Shown: positions 6,319 to 13,294 of the stretch, one piece after another
Layout: the number at the start of each line of letters is the position of its first letter
How positions within the stretch are numbered: position 1 is the first letter of the stretch
NCBI GenBank assembly: GCA_964650405.1
Contig: CAZYTO010000140.1
Coordinates: forward strand, 1-14,628
From: CAZYTO01 sp964650405
GTDB taxonomy: Bacteria > Acidobacteriota > Thermoanaerobaculia > Gp7-AA8
Length of the DNA: 14,628 bases
Reading direction: 5' to 3'
The notes under the pieces: generated by a model
The model's input: the letters and a program-made list of their open reading frames with translations, nothing else
The model's database searches: none
Told to the model about the DNA's origin: nothing
Position numbers and translations under genes: made by a program

Positions 6319-8328
6319 ATGCTTTACCGCTTCGAGAACATCGAAAAGTCGTACGGCCCGCACGACATCCTCAAGGGCGCCACATGGCAGCACAACCCGG
6401 GTGAGAAAGTGGCGCTCGTCGGGCGTAACGGGGCCGGGAAGACGACCCTCTTCAAGCTCCTGCTGAAACAGGAAGAGCCCGATCACGGCGAGATCTTCCG
6501 GGCCTCGGGCCTGAGCATCGGGCACGTCGGGCAGCACCTCGACGCCGAACCGGGGATGTCCCTCTTCGACTTCGTCGAGACGGCCTTCGCCGACGTGCTG
6601 CGCATCGAACGGCAGCTCCGGGCCATCGAGCACGACCTGGCCGATGCCGGACGGCCGGACCATGATCGGCTCCTGGAGAAGTACGCCGACCTGCAGCACC
6701 AGTACGAGCTGGCCGACGGCTACACGCTCCATTCCGAGGTCGAGCGGGTGCTCACCGGCGTGGGGTTCCACGACAAGGGGGAGTGGGAGCGTCCCATCCA
6801 CGAATTCAGCGGCGGCCAGCAGAACCGGGCCATGCTCGCCCGCGTGCTCCTGACCCGGGTCGACCTCCTGCTGCTCGACGAGCCCACGAACCATCTCGAC
6901 CTCAAGGGCATCGAGTTCCTCGAAGAGTTCCTGCAGTCGTTCAAGGGCAGCTACCTCCTCATCTCCCACGACCGTACGTTCCTGAACCGGACCGTGGAGA
7001 AGATCATCGAGCTGGCCCACGGGAAGCTCGTGGAGTACAACGGCAACTACGAGCGATTCCTGCTGTTGCGCGCCGAGCGGATGGAGAAGATGGCCACCGA
7101 CTACGAGCGGCAGCAGGAGATGATCGAGCGCACGCAGGAGTTCATCCGCCGCAACATCGCCGGGCAGAAGACGAAGCAGGCCAAGTCGCGGCGGAAGATG
7201 CTCAACCGACTCGACGAGCTGGAGCGGCCGGAGACCGACGAGACGCTGGCCAATTTCAAGTTGGACGCCGGCCCGCGCTCGGGCGCCATCGCCCTGACCA
7301 CCGGCCGCCTCGCGGCCGGCTACGAGAGCAAGTCCGTCGTCACCGGCCTGACCATGAACATCCGGCGCGGCGAGCGCTACGCGATCATGGGGCCCAACGG
7401 CTCCGGCAAGTCGACGCTCCTCAAGACGTTCGCCGGACGCCTGCAGCCGCTGGCCGGCACGGTGGGCTACGGTCACAACGTCCAGGTGGGCTACTACGAT
7501 CAGACCCTCGGCGATCTGAATCCGAAGGGCAAGGTGATCGACGAGGTGTGGAACCTCGACACGAACCAGACCGAGGAGGAGGTGCGGACGTACCTGGCCC
7601 AGTTCTCGTTCTTCGAGGACGACGTCTTCAAGCGCACGCGCGACCTTTCCGGTGGCGAGAAGGGGCGGCTGGCGCTGGCCAAGATCATGTACACCGGCGG
7701 CAACCTGATGCTGCTCGACGAGCCGACGAACCACCTCGACGTCTACACGCGCGAGGCGCTGGAAGAGGCTCTGGAGTCGTTCACCGGCGCGCTGATCGTC
7801 GTCTCCCACGACCGTTACTTCATCGACCGCGTGGCGGAGAACATCCTCCTGGTCGAGGAAGGAGCGGCGGAGATCTATCACGGCAACTACAGCGACCTCG
7901 TGGAGCGGATGAAGAGCGGCGAGGTCACGCCGGTCGTCCATGAACCGATCGCCCGGATGGAGACCGCGGCGCCCGCGCACGCGGCGCCGAGGGCTTCCGC
8001 CGGAGTGGTTGACACAGCCTCTTCGGCACAGGGCACGCTGAATTTGAAGGCCGATCGGGCCGAGCAGAAGAAGCGCGAGAAGCGCATCAAGAAGATCGAG
8101 GAAGAGATCGCCGCCATCGAGGCCCGCATCGCCGCCGCCGAGGGCGAGCGGGAGCGGAACGACCTCCTGCTCTGCGCAGAAGAGGTCTACCGCGACGGCG
8201 AGCGCACCCGGAAGATCCAGGCCCAGAACGCCGGCCTGAAGTCGATGATCGACCTGCTGTACGGCAAGTGGGAAGGTCTGGCCAGGGAGAAGGAAGAGAT
8301 CGATGTTTCGCTGATCGCTGATCGCTGA
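6319..8328 (+). CDS. ABC-F family ATPase (Uup/YheS/EttA-like), two ATPase domains
   Basis: The 669-residue protein has two ABC domains and no membrane segment. Domain 1 has Walker A GRNGAGKTT (35-43), signature FSGGQQNR (from 163) and Walker B LLDEPTNHLD (186-194). Domain 2 has GPNGSGKST (358-366), LSGGEKGR (443-450) and LDEPTNHLD (466-474), followed by VSHDRYFIDR. Between them lies the charged P-site-tRNA-interaction-type linker (about 250-310). The C-terminal 100 residues are a lysine- and glutamate-rich coiled coil, as in Uup-like members. ABC-F proteins act on ribosomes in translation or rescue; the exact subfamily is not decided here. The last residues (SLIADR) and the stop are encoded by the CGCTGAT heptamer array. 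No Shine-Dalgarno is visible. Confidence 0.95.
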   Translation: MLYRFENIEKSYGPHDILKGATWQHNPGEKVALVGRNGAGKTTLFKLLLKQEEPDHGEIFRASGLSIGHVGQHLDAEPGMSLFDFVETAFADVLRIERQLRAIEHDLADAGRPDHDRLLEKYADLQHQYELADGYTLHSEVERVLTGVGFHDKGEWERPIHEFSGGQQNRAMLARVLLTRVDLLLLDEPTNHLDLKGIEFLEEFLQSFKGSYLLISHDRTFLNRTVEKIIELAHGKLVEYNGNYERFLLLRAERMEKMATDYERQQEMIERTQEFIRRNIAGQKTKQAKSRRKMLNRLDELERPETDETLANFKLDAGPRSGAIALTTGRLAAGYESKSVVTGLTMNIRRGERYAIMGPNGSGKSTLLKTFAGRLQPLAGTVGYGHNVQVGYYDQTLGDLNPKGKVIDEVWNLDTNQTEEEVRTYLAQFSFFEDDVFKRTRDLSGGEKGRLALAKIMYTGGNLMLLDEPTNHLDVYTREALEEALESFTGALIVVSHDRYFIDRVAENILLVEEGAAEIYHGNYSDLVERMKSGEVTPVVHEPIARMETAAPAHAAPRASAGVVDTASSAQGTLNLKADRAEQKKREKRIKKIEEEIAAIEARIAAAEGERERNDLLLCAEEVYRDGERTRKIQAQNAGLKSMIDLLYGKWEGLAREKEEIDVSLIADR

Positions 8329-8352
8329 TCGCTGATCGCTGATCGCTGATCG
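8309..8352. repeat. Six perfect tandem copies of CGCTGAT spanning the ABC-F stop codon
   Basis: Six identical heptamers run from 8309 to 8350, followed by CG. Because 7 is not a multiple of 3, the array is read in successive frames and supplies the ABC-F stop TGA in its third copy (8326-8328). Copies beyond the third are untranslated, so copy-number change there would not alter the protein. Confidence 0.95.
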
Positions 8353-8356
8353 GGGC

Positions 8357-8440
8357 CGTTGTTCGTTGTTCGTTCTTCGTTGTTCGTGCCCGTTCGTCCT
8401 TCTCTGCAAACGAACAACGGACAACGAACAACGACCAACG
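8357..8440. repeat. 31-bp imperfect inverted repeat built of CGTTGTT heptamers
   Basis: The left arm (8357-8387) is CGTTGTT, CGTTGTT, CGTTCTT, CGTTGTT, CGT. The right arm (8410-8440) is its reverse complement with three mismatches, and the loop is 22 nt. It lies between the ABC-F stop and the cinA start, which carries its own -10 just after the right arm. Confidence 0.9.
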
Positions 8441-8446
8441 AATTGA

Positions 8447-8452
8447 TACGAT
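8447..8452 (+). promoter_or_regulatory. Candidate -10 element (TACGAT) of cinA
   Basis: TACGAT is followed by seven bases and then the ATG at 8460, matching the TANNNT-to-ATG spacing before DUF433, pdxJ and the transpeptidase gene. No clear -35 is seen, since that position falls in the repeat arm. Only CCTCC-like bases lie before the ATG and there is no Shine-Dalgarno. Confidence 0.35.
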
Positions 8453-8459
8453 CCTCCGC

Positions 8460-9719
8460 ATGTCATGGCCCCACACCGCGTCCATCATTGCCATCGGCTC
8501 GGAGATGCTCGGGCCGGCGCGCCTCGACACGAACTCGCTCAAGCTGACGGCGGCGCTGGAGGACTTTGCCGTCGCCGTGGTGCGCAAGAGCATCGTCGGC
8601 GACCGGCTGCGCGACCTGGTCGACGAGATCCGCTACTCACTTTCCCGCGCCGGGATGCTCACCGTCACCGGCGGGCTCGGGCCGACCGAGGACGACCTGA
8701 CCCGCGAGGCGCTGTCGGAAGCCCTCGGCCTGGCCATGGAGGTCGATCCCAGGATCATCGAGCGGCTGGAAGCGCGCTTCGCCGCACGCAACCTGAAGAT
8801 GCCGGAGGTCAACCGGAAGCAGGCGAACATCTTCAAGGGGCAGACCACGCTCCCGAACGAGCGCGGAACGGCACCGGGATTTCACATCGAGTGGCAGGGA
8901 AAGCACGTCTGGGTCTTTCCGGGCGTGCCCATGGAGCTGGAGTGGATGATCGCCACGTACCTGCGCCCGTGGCTGGAGTCGCAGCGCGGCGGCCGTGCGC
9001 GTTACCGGCGTGTGCTGAAGATCGCCAGCATGGCCGAGTCGCGGGTCGAGGAGGAGCTGAAGCCGTACTACACGGCCCATCACGGCGAGGAGCCGGTGAC
9101 CATCCTGGCTACGGGCGGTCACATCGAGCTGCACCTGGCCGCGGACGGTGAGGAGGCCGCCGCCCGCGCCGAACTGGCGGGTCGCGAAGCGGAGCTGCTG
9201 GCCATCTTCCGGGAGCGGATCTTCGGCTATGACGACGACACGCTCGAAGGCGTCGTGGGCGCGCTCCTGGCCGGGCGTCACGAGACCGTCTCCGTGGCGG
9301 AGTCGTGCACCGGCGGCCTCCTCGCCTCCCGCATCACCGACGTCGCCGGCAGCTCGGCCTACTTCCTCGGCGGCGCGGTGGTCTACACCGCGCAGGCCAA
9401 GATGTTCCTGGCCGGCGTCGATCCGAAGCTGATCCAGGACCACGGCGAGGTGTCGGAGCCGGTGGCCGTCGACCTGGCCCGGGGCATCCGCCGCCGCTTC
9501 GGAACGACCTACGGCATCGGCGTCACCGGCATTGCCGGCCCCGGCGGCGGTACGGAGACGAAGCCGGTGGGGACGGTCCACATCGCCGTCGCCGACGCCC
9601 ACCGCGTCGAGCACCGCAAGCTCTTCTGGCCGACGACCCGGGCCATGTTCAAGTGGTTCACCACGCAGTCGGCACTGGACCTGCTGCGGCTGTTCATCGT
9701 GAGAGGGCCGCGGGCTTAG
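8460..9719 (+). CDS. cinA: CinA-family protein (MoaB-like domain plus PncC-like NMN amidohydrolase)
   Basis: The 419-residue protein is a full-length two-domain CinA. The N-terminal COG1058/MoaB-like domain reads IIAIGSEML, LDTNS and TVTGGLGPTEDDLTREA (residues about 8-85). The C-terminal domain (from about 260) has SVAESCTGGLLASRIT and GVTGIAGPGGGTETKPVGTV, the PncC nicotinamide-nucleotide amidohydrolase pattern. Characterised relatives hydrolyse ADP-ribose and deamidate NMN in pyridine-nucleotide salvage. Nothing links this copy to competence. It stands alone on its strand between two repeat-built inverted structures, so it is probably a single-gene transcript. Confidence 0.95.
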   Translation: MSWPHTASIIAIGSEMLGPARLDTNSLKLTAALEDFAVAVVRKSIVGDRLRDLVDEIRYSLSRAGMLTVTGGLGPTEDDLTREALSEALGLAMEVDPRIIERLEARFAARNLKMPEVNRKQANIFKGQTTLPNERGTAPGFHIEWQGKHVWVFPGVPMELEWMIATYLRPWLESQRGGRARYRRVLKIASMAESRVEEELKPYYTAHHGEEPVTILATGGHIELHLAADGEEAAARAELAGREAELLAIFRERIFGYDDDTLEGVVGALLAGRHETVSVAESCTGGLLASRITDVAGSSAYFLGGAVVYTAQAKMFLAGVDPKLIQDHGEVSEPVAVDLARGIRRRFGTTYGIGVTGIAGPGGGTETKPVGTVHIAVADAHRVEHRKLFWPTTRAMFKWFTTQSALDLLRLFIVRGPRA

Positions 9720-9749
9720 ACATAGACAACTGGGCGTGCCACGGGTCAC

Positions 9750-9773
9750 TCCGACGAGCTTGTTCAAGTCGGA
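9750..9773 (+). terminator. Weak hairpin after cinA
   Basis: TCCGAC (9750-9755) and GTCGGA (9768-9773) can pair, with an alternative inner CTTG/CAAG pairing in the loop. It lies 30 bases after the cinA stop. There is no following T run, so a terminator role is only possible. Confidence 0.25.
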
Positions 9774-9786
9774 TGGCGAGGAACGA

Positions 9787-9876
9787 AAAGGATGAAGCAT
9801 GAAGGATGAAGGATGAAGGCTACGTGCCCTGCTCGCGGCATACCCTTCATCCTTCATCCTTCATGCTTCATCCTTT
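9787..9876. repeat. Perfect 33-bp inverted repeat built of AAGGATG heptamers
   Basis: The left arm (9787-9819) is four heptamers of the type AAGGATG, one of them AAGCATG. The right arm (9844-9876) is its exact reverse complement, including the variant unit, and the loop is 24 nt. It sits between the convergent cinA and WYL regulator genes and could end transcription from both sides. The remaining bases of the 206-bp gap show no gene. Confidence 0.95.
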
Positions 9877-9925
9877 CGTCTGCCGTTGCTTGGACGAGTG
9901 CGTGGTGACTTGCCTACGCGTGCTT

Positions 9926-10837
9926 TCAGAGCCCGTCCATCATCCCCGCCGGCTCCAGCACCTCGACGGCCCTGCCCATCCCGCGCATCGTGAACTGGGC
10001 CACTTCGACTGCGTCGAAGTGCATGGCCACGCGGCGCCAGCCGGCGCGTTCGTCGTCGGTAATGCTGTCGATGGCGCCGTAGCGGATCATCGTGCGCAGC
10101 CAGTCGACCGCGCCGGCTTCGACGCGTGCGAGGACCTGGAATCGCGGGAGTTTGGCGCGGAACGTCCGGGCGGAATGCTCCCAGAATGCAGCCAGATCGA
10201 ATCCCGGCGGGCGCTGCGAGGGCTCATCGAGGAGCGTGACTTCGCGTACACGCGAGACGCGGTAGCTGCGAACGTCGCCGCCGATGGCGGCGATGAGGTA
10301 CCAGACGCTTCCCTTCGCCACGAGGCCGAGCGGGTCGAGCACGCGCTCGTCGGGGCGATGTTCGTAACGGATGGCCACGCGCCGGTCTGTCCAGACGGCC
10401 TCCTGCAGGATGGGGAGGTGGGGTACGGCGTCGCGCGCGTCGTGCCAGCCGCTGACGTCGATGTGGATACGCTGCCGGGCCAGCTCCGCGGCGCGGCGAG
10501 TCATCGCGGGGAGTCCCGACGACAACTTCATCATGGCCCGGTCGGAGGCCTTGTCGAGGTGAAGGTCGGCCAGGAGGCGTGCCGGATTCCCGACGAACAA
10601 CGCCTGCGCTTCCGCGTCATTCAATCCGCTGACGTCCGCCCGGTACCCCGGCATGAGGCTCCATCCACCGTGTGCGCCGCGGTCGGCCACGACGGGCACG
10701 CCCGCGGTGCCCAGCGCCTCCATGTCGCGCAGGATCGTTCGCTCGGACACTTCGAGACGTTTCGCGAGCTGAGGCGCCGACATCCGGCCGTTTGCCTGGA
10801 GCAGGAGGAGGATCGAGACGAGGCGATCGGCGCGCAA
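9926..10837 (-). CDS. WYL-domain transcriptional regulator (YafY/DeoR-type HTH)
   Basis: A TTG start at 10835-10837 gives 303 residues beginning MRADRLVSILLLLQANGRMS, the standard opening of YafY-type regulators. The helix-turn-helix follows (APQLAKRLEVSERTILRDME, residues 21-40), then ADRGAHGGWSLMPGY. The WYL domain has its namesake W179-Y180-L181 and a downstream YRVSRV motif. A WCX-like C-terminal region ends at 303. The frame is open far upstream through the antisense of the oxidoreductase gene, but homology-like sequence begins only here and no in-frame ATG is available. Such proteins sense a ligand through the WYL domain and often control a divergent neighbour. A 25-bp palindrome lies 7 bp upstream, between it and the SDR gene. 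Confidence 0.88.
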   Translation of the reverse strand: MRADRLVSILLLLQANGRMSAPQLAKRLEVSERTILRDMEALGTAGVPVVADRGAHGGWSLMPGYRADVSGLNDAEAQALFVGNPARLLADLHLDKASDRAMMKLSSGLPAMTRRAAELARQRIHIDVSGWHDARDAVPHLPILQEAVWTDRRVAIRYEHRPDERVLDPLGLVAKGSVWYLIAAIGGDVRSYRVSRVREVTLLDEPSQRPPGFDLAAFWEHSARTFRAKLPRFQVLARVEAGAVDWLRTMIRYGAIDSITDDERAGWRRVAMHFDAVEVAQFTMRGMGRAVEVLEPAGMMDGL

Positions 10838-10843
10838 AGAATG

Positions 10844-10868
10844 AAACCTGACATACGTTGTCAGGTTT
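10844..10868. promoter_or_regulatory. Predicted operator: perfect 10-5-10 palindrome between regulator and SDR gene
   Basis: AAACCTGACA (10844-10853) and TGTCAGGTTT (10859-10868) are perfect inverted arms around TACGT. The site ends 20 bp before the SDR ATG and begins 7 bp before the regulator's TTG, so a bound protein would affect both genes. It is most simply the binding site of the adjacent WYL regulator. It also contains a TACGTT that could be a -10 for the SDR gene. Confidence 0.7.
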
Positions 10869-10888
10869 GAGGGCGCATAACAAGCAGC

Positions 10889-11911
10889 ATGAAGAAGAAA
10901 CCGCTGCAAGGCAGAGTCGCCCTCGTCGCCGGTGCCACCCGCGGAGCCGGGCGCGGCATCGCCACGGCCCTCGGCGAAGCAGGAGCGACGGTCTACTGCA
11001 GCGGCCGCAGCACGCGGAAGCACGCCGCGACGCCGGGGCGGAGCGAGACGATCGACGAGACGGCCCAATGTGTCACCGCGGCCGGCGGGCGGGGGATCGC
11101 CGTGCGCACGGACCATCGCGATCCGAAGGCCGTGGCCCGGCTCATGGCGCGCATCGAACGCGAGCAGGGCGGTCTCGACATCCTCGTGAACGACATCTGG
11201 GGCGGTGACGCCTGGCTCGACTGGTGGTTCAAGGTGTCGAAGTTCTGGAAGATCCCGCTGGACAAGGGCTTCGAGGTGCTGCAGACGGCCCTCCACACGC
11301 ACCTCATCACGGCCTGGCATGCCATTCCGCTGCTCCTCGCGCGGAAGCAAGCGCACCCGCGGTCGCGCACGCGCCCGCTCATCGTCGGGATCACCGACGG
11401 CGACGGCTACTACTACCGCGGGCAGTTCTACTACGACTTCGTGAAGACGAACGTCATCCGCATGGCCTTCGCGCTGTCCAACGAACTGCGGCGCGAGCGC
11501 ATCGCCGCCGTCCCCCTCACTCCCGGCTTCCTGCGGTCGGAGTCGATGCTCGACATCTTCCACGTCACCGAGGCGAACTGGCGCGACGGTGCGAAAAAGA
11601 GCCCGGAGTTCATCGAGTCGGAGTCGCCGCTTTTCGTTGGCCGGGCCGTGGCGGCGCTGGCGGCAGACCCCCATGTCCTGCGCAAGAGCGGCCGCGTATT
11701 CAACGCCACGGAGCTGGCCGAGGAGTACGGCTTCACGGATTACGACGGCCGCGTCCCGCAGATCTGGAAGTACCTGCGCGAAGAGATGCCTCACTTCGCC
11801 TATCGCAAGCTCGACGACGTCTTCTACTCCTACTGGGGAGAGATGAGTGCCGCCATGGAAAAAGAGCTCGTTGCGATCGCGAAGGACGTTACGGCGCGCC
11901 AACGGAGCTGA
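10889..11911 (+). CDS. SDR-family oxidoreductase (atypical, long form)
   Basis: The 340-residue protein has the Rossmann glycine motif AGATRGAGRG (residues 14-23), then CSGRSTR, and NDIWGGD in place of the usual NNAG (N101). The active site has Y182 and K186 (YDFVK) at normal spacing, but the catalytic serine position 13 residues before the tyrosine is T169 (GITDGDG). After LTPGFLRSE comes a roughly 100-residue extension with VTEANWRD, FVGRAVAALAADP and YGFTDYDG. This matches a recognisable family of long SDRs often seen beside YafY-type regulators. Substrate is unknown. It is divergent from the WYL regulator and probably under its control through the palindrome at 10844-10868. Confidence 0.9.
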   Translation: MKKKPLQGRVALVAGATRGAGRGIATALGEAGATVYCSGRSTRKHAATPGRSETIDETAQCVTAAGGRGIAVRTDHRDPKAVARLMARIEREQGGLDILVNDIWGGDAWLDWWFKVSKFWKIPLDKGFEVLQTALHTHLITAWHAIPLLLARKQAHPRSRTRPLIVGITDGDGYYYRGQFYYDFVKTNVIRMAFALSNELRRERIAAVPLTPGFLRSESMLDIFHVTEANWRDGAKKSPEFIESESPLFVGRAVAALAADPHVLRKSGRVFNATELAEEYGFTDYDGRVPQIWKYLREEMPHFAYRKLDDVFYSYWGEMSAAMEKELVAIAKDVTARQRS

Positions 11912-11939
11912 TCCGAGGACCACGGTGCCGAGGGGATCA

Positions 11940-11967
11940 CGCCGGCAGTGTTCATCGGCTGCTGGCG
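11940..11967. terminator. Possible bidirectional hairpin between SDR gene and rseP
   Basis: CGCCGGCAG (11940-11948) and CTGCTGGCG (11959-11967) form a 9-bp stem with one G-U or mismatched pair and a 10-nt loop. It lies between the stops of two convergent genes (11911 and 11973). There is no T run on either side, so it would be a non-canonical terminator. Confidence 0.4.
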
Positions 11968-11972
11968 GGCTC

Positions 11973-13292
11973 TCACCCCTTGTGCCGGAACATGTTCGTG
12001 ATGAAGTCGTTGTAGAGCACGACGATCATGAGCACGGCCAGCACGGCGAAGCCGAGCTGCTGGATGCGCTCTTTCATTTGGAGAGAGAAATCGCGGCGGG
12101 CCACGCCTTCGACGAGCAGGATGAAGATGTGCCCGCCGTCGAGGACGGGAATGGGCAGCAGGTTCATGATCCCGAGCTGCAGGGAGATCATGGCCATGAG
12201 GCCGATGACGGGGATGAAGCCGCGGCGCAGCATCTCGCCGGAGATGCGGGCGATGGTGATGGGGCCGCTGAACTCCTTCATGGAGCCCTGTCCGCGAATG
12301 AGTCGGCCGAGCGTGAAGAAGGTCAGGCGGACCATCTTGACGTTCTGATTGACGCTGTAGACCAGCGCATCGCCGAGGTTCAGCTTCTGGATGCGATAGG
12401 GCGCGACGATTCCGCGGCCGAACTCGTCCGGGTCGTATTTCACGGCCGGGAGGGTGAGGTGCACGACCTGCGTGCCGCGCTGGACGTCGAGCGGTATCGC
12501 CGCGCCTTTCACGTTGTCGAGGCAGAGGACGAGGTCTTCCAGCCGCAGGACAGGCTTGCCGTTTGCCGTGAGAAAGCGGTCGCCCTTGCGCAAGCCGGCG
12601 CGCGCGGCGGGGCTCTTCGGCAGGATCTCGAAGGCGACGGGCTCGGTAAATTGACCGATTCCGGCTTTACCGACCGGGCCGTACTCCGTGTCCTCCTTCC
12701 GCGGCGTCACGGTGGCCGACTGGAGTTTGCCGTCGCGGAGGTATTCGACCTTGATCGGTACCTCGGCGTGCATGCTGACCACCAGGCGGAGGTCGTCGAA
12801 GCTCTCGATCTTCTCACCGTCGGCACGGACGATCCGGTCGCCGGCGTGCAGGCCCGCCTTCGCCGCGGGGCCGTTGTCCACGACCTCGCCGATGATCGGC
12901 GTCGTGACCGACTGCGGGAGGCCGATCATCGACAGCGCGGCAATGACGCTGATGGCGATGAACAGGTTCATCAGCGGTCCGGCCAGCAGGATCAGGAAGC
13001 GCTGCCACTTCGGCTTGGAGAGGAACTCGTCGGGATTCTGCGGCTTGTTCTCTTCCGGAGTGTCGCCGGCCATGCGTACGTAGCCGCCGAGGGGGATGAT
13101 CGACACGCGGTAGTCCGTGGCACCCTTGCGAAAGCCGAAGAGGCGCTTCCCGAAGCCGAGGGAGAACACCAGCACGCGGACCCGGAAGAGTTTGGCCACG
13201 ACGAAGTGCCCAGACTCATGGACGAAGATGAGGACGCCGAGGACGATGACGAGACCGACGAGATTACTGGCGATGACGGACGCGATTGGCAT
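11973..13292 (-). CDS. rseP: RIP metalloprotease RseP (site-2 protease family)
   Basis: The 439-residue integral membrane protease has the zinc motif HESGH (residues 25-29) in the first helix (LVIVLGVLIFVHESGH). After it comes LGGYVRMAGD, two PDZ domains (about 115-190, with GPAAKAGLHAGDRI, and 195-280, with SPAARAGLRKGDRF), and the second metal-ligand motif MNLLPIPVLDGGH (N377, D385). Terminal helices follow. RseP cleaves membrane-embedded anti-sigma factors and signal-peptide remnants. It starts 2 bp after the dxr stop, the common dxr-rseP pairing, and is very likely translated from the same mRNA. Length and motifs are complete. Confidence 0.97.
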   Translation of the reverse strand: MPIASVIASNLVGLVIVLGVLIFVHESGHFVVAKLFRVRVLVFSLGFGKRLFGFRKGATDYRVSIIPLGGYVRMAGDTPEENKPQNPDEFLSKPKWQRFLILLAGPLMNLFIAISVIAALSMIGLPQSVTTPIIGEVVDNGPAAKAGLHAGDRIVRADGEKIESFDDLRLVVSMHAEVPIKVEYLRDGKLQSATVTPRKEDTEYGPVGKAGIGQFTEPVAFEILPKSPAARAGLRKGDRFLTANGKPVLRLEDLVLCLDNVKGAAIPLDVQRGTQVVHLTLPAVKYDPDEFGRGIVAPYRIQKLNLGDALVYSVNQNVKMVRLTFFTLGRLIRGQGSMKEFSGPITIARISGEMLRRGFIPVIGLMAMISLQLGIMNLLPIPVLDGGHIFILLVEGVARRDFSLQMKERIQQLGFAVLAVLMIVVLYNDFITNMFRHKG

Positions 13293-13294
13293 GT

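Noticed and set aside
6202..8466. 754-residue open frame antisense to the ABC-F gene
   Set aside because: High-GC codon bias keeps antisense frames open; the plus-strand protein has every ABC-F motif, and the antisense translation resembles no family.
10838..11923. Open frame continuing upstream of the WYL regulator to give a 665-residue protein on the minus strand
   Set aside because: The extra part is antisense to the oxidoreductase gene and shows no family-like sequence; the regulator begins at MRADRL from a TTG.
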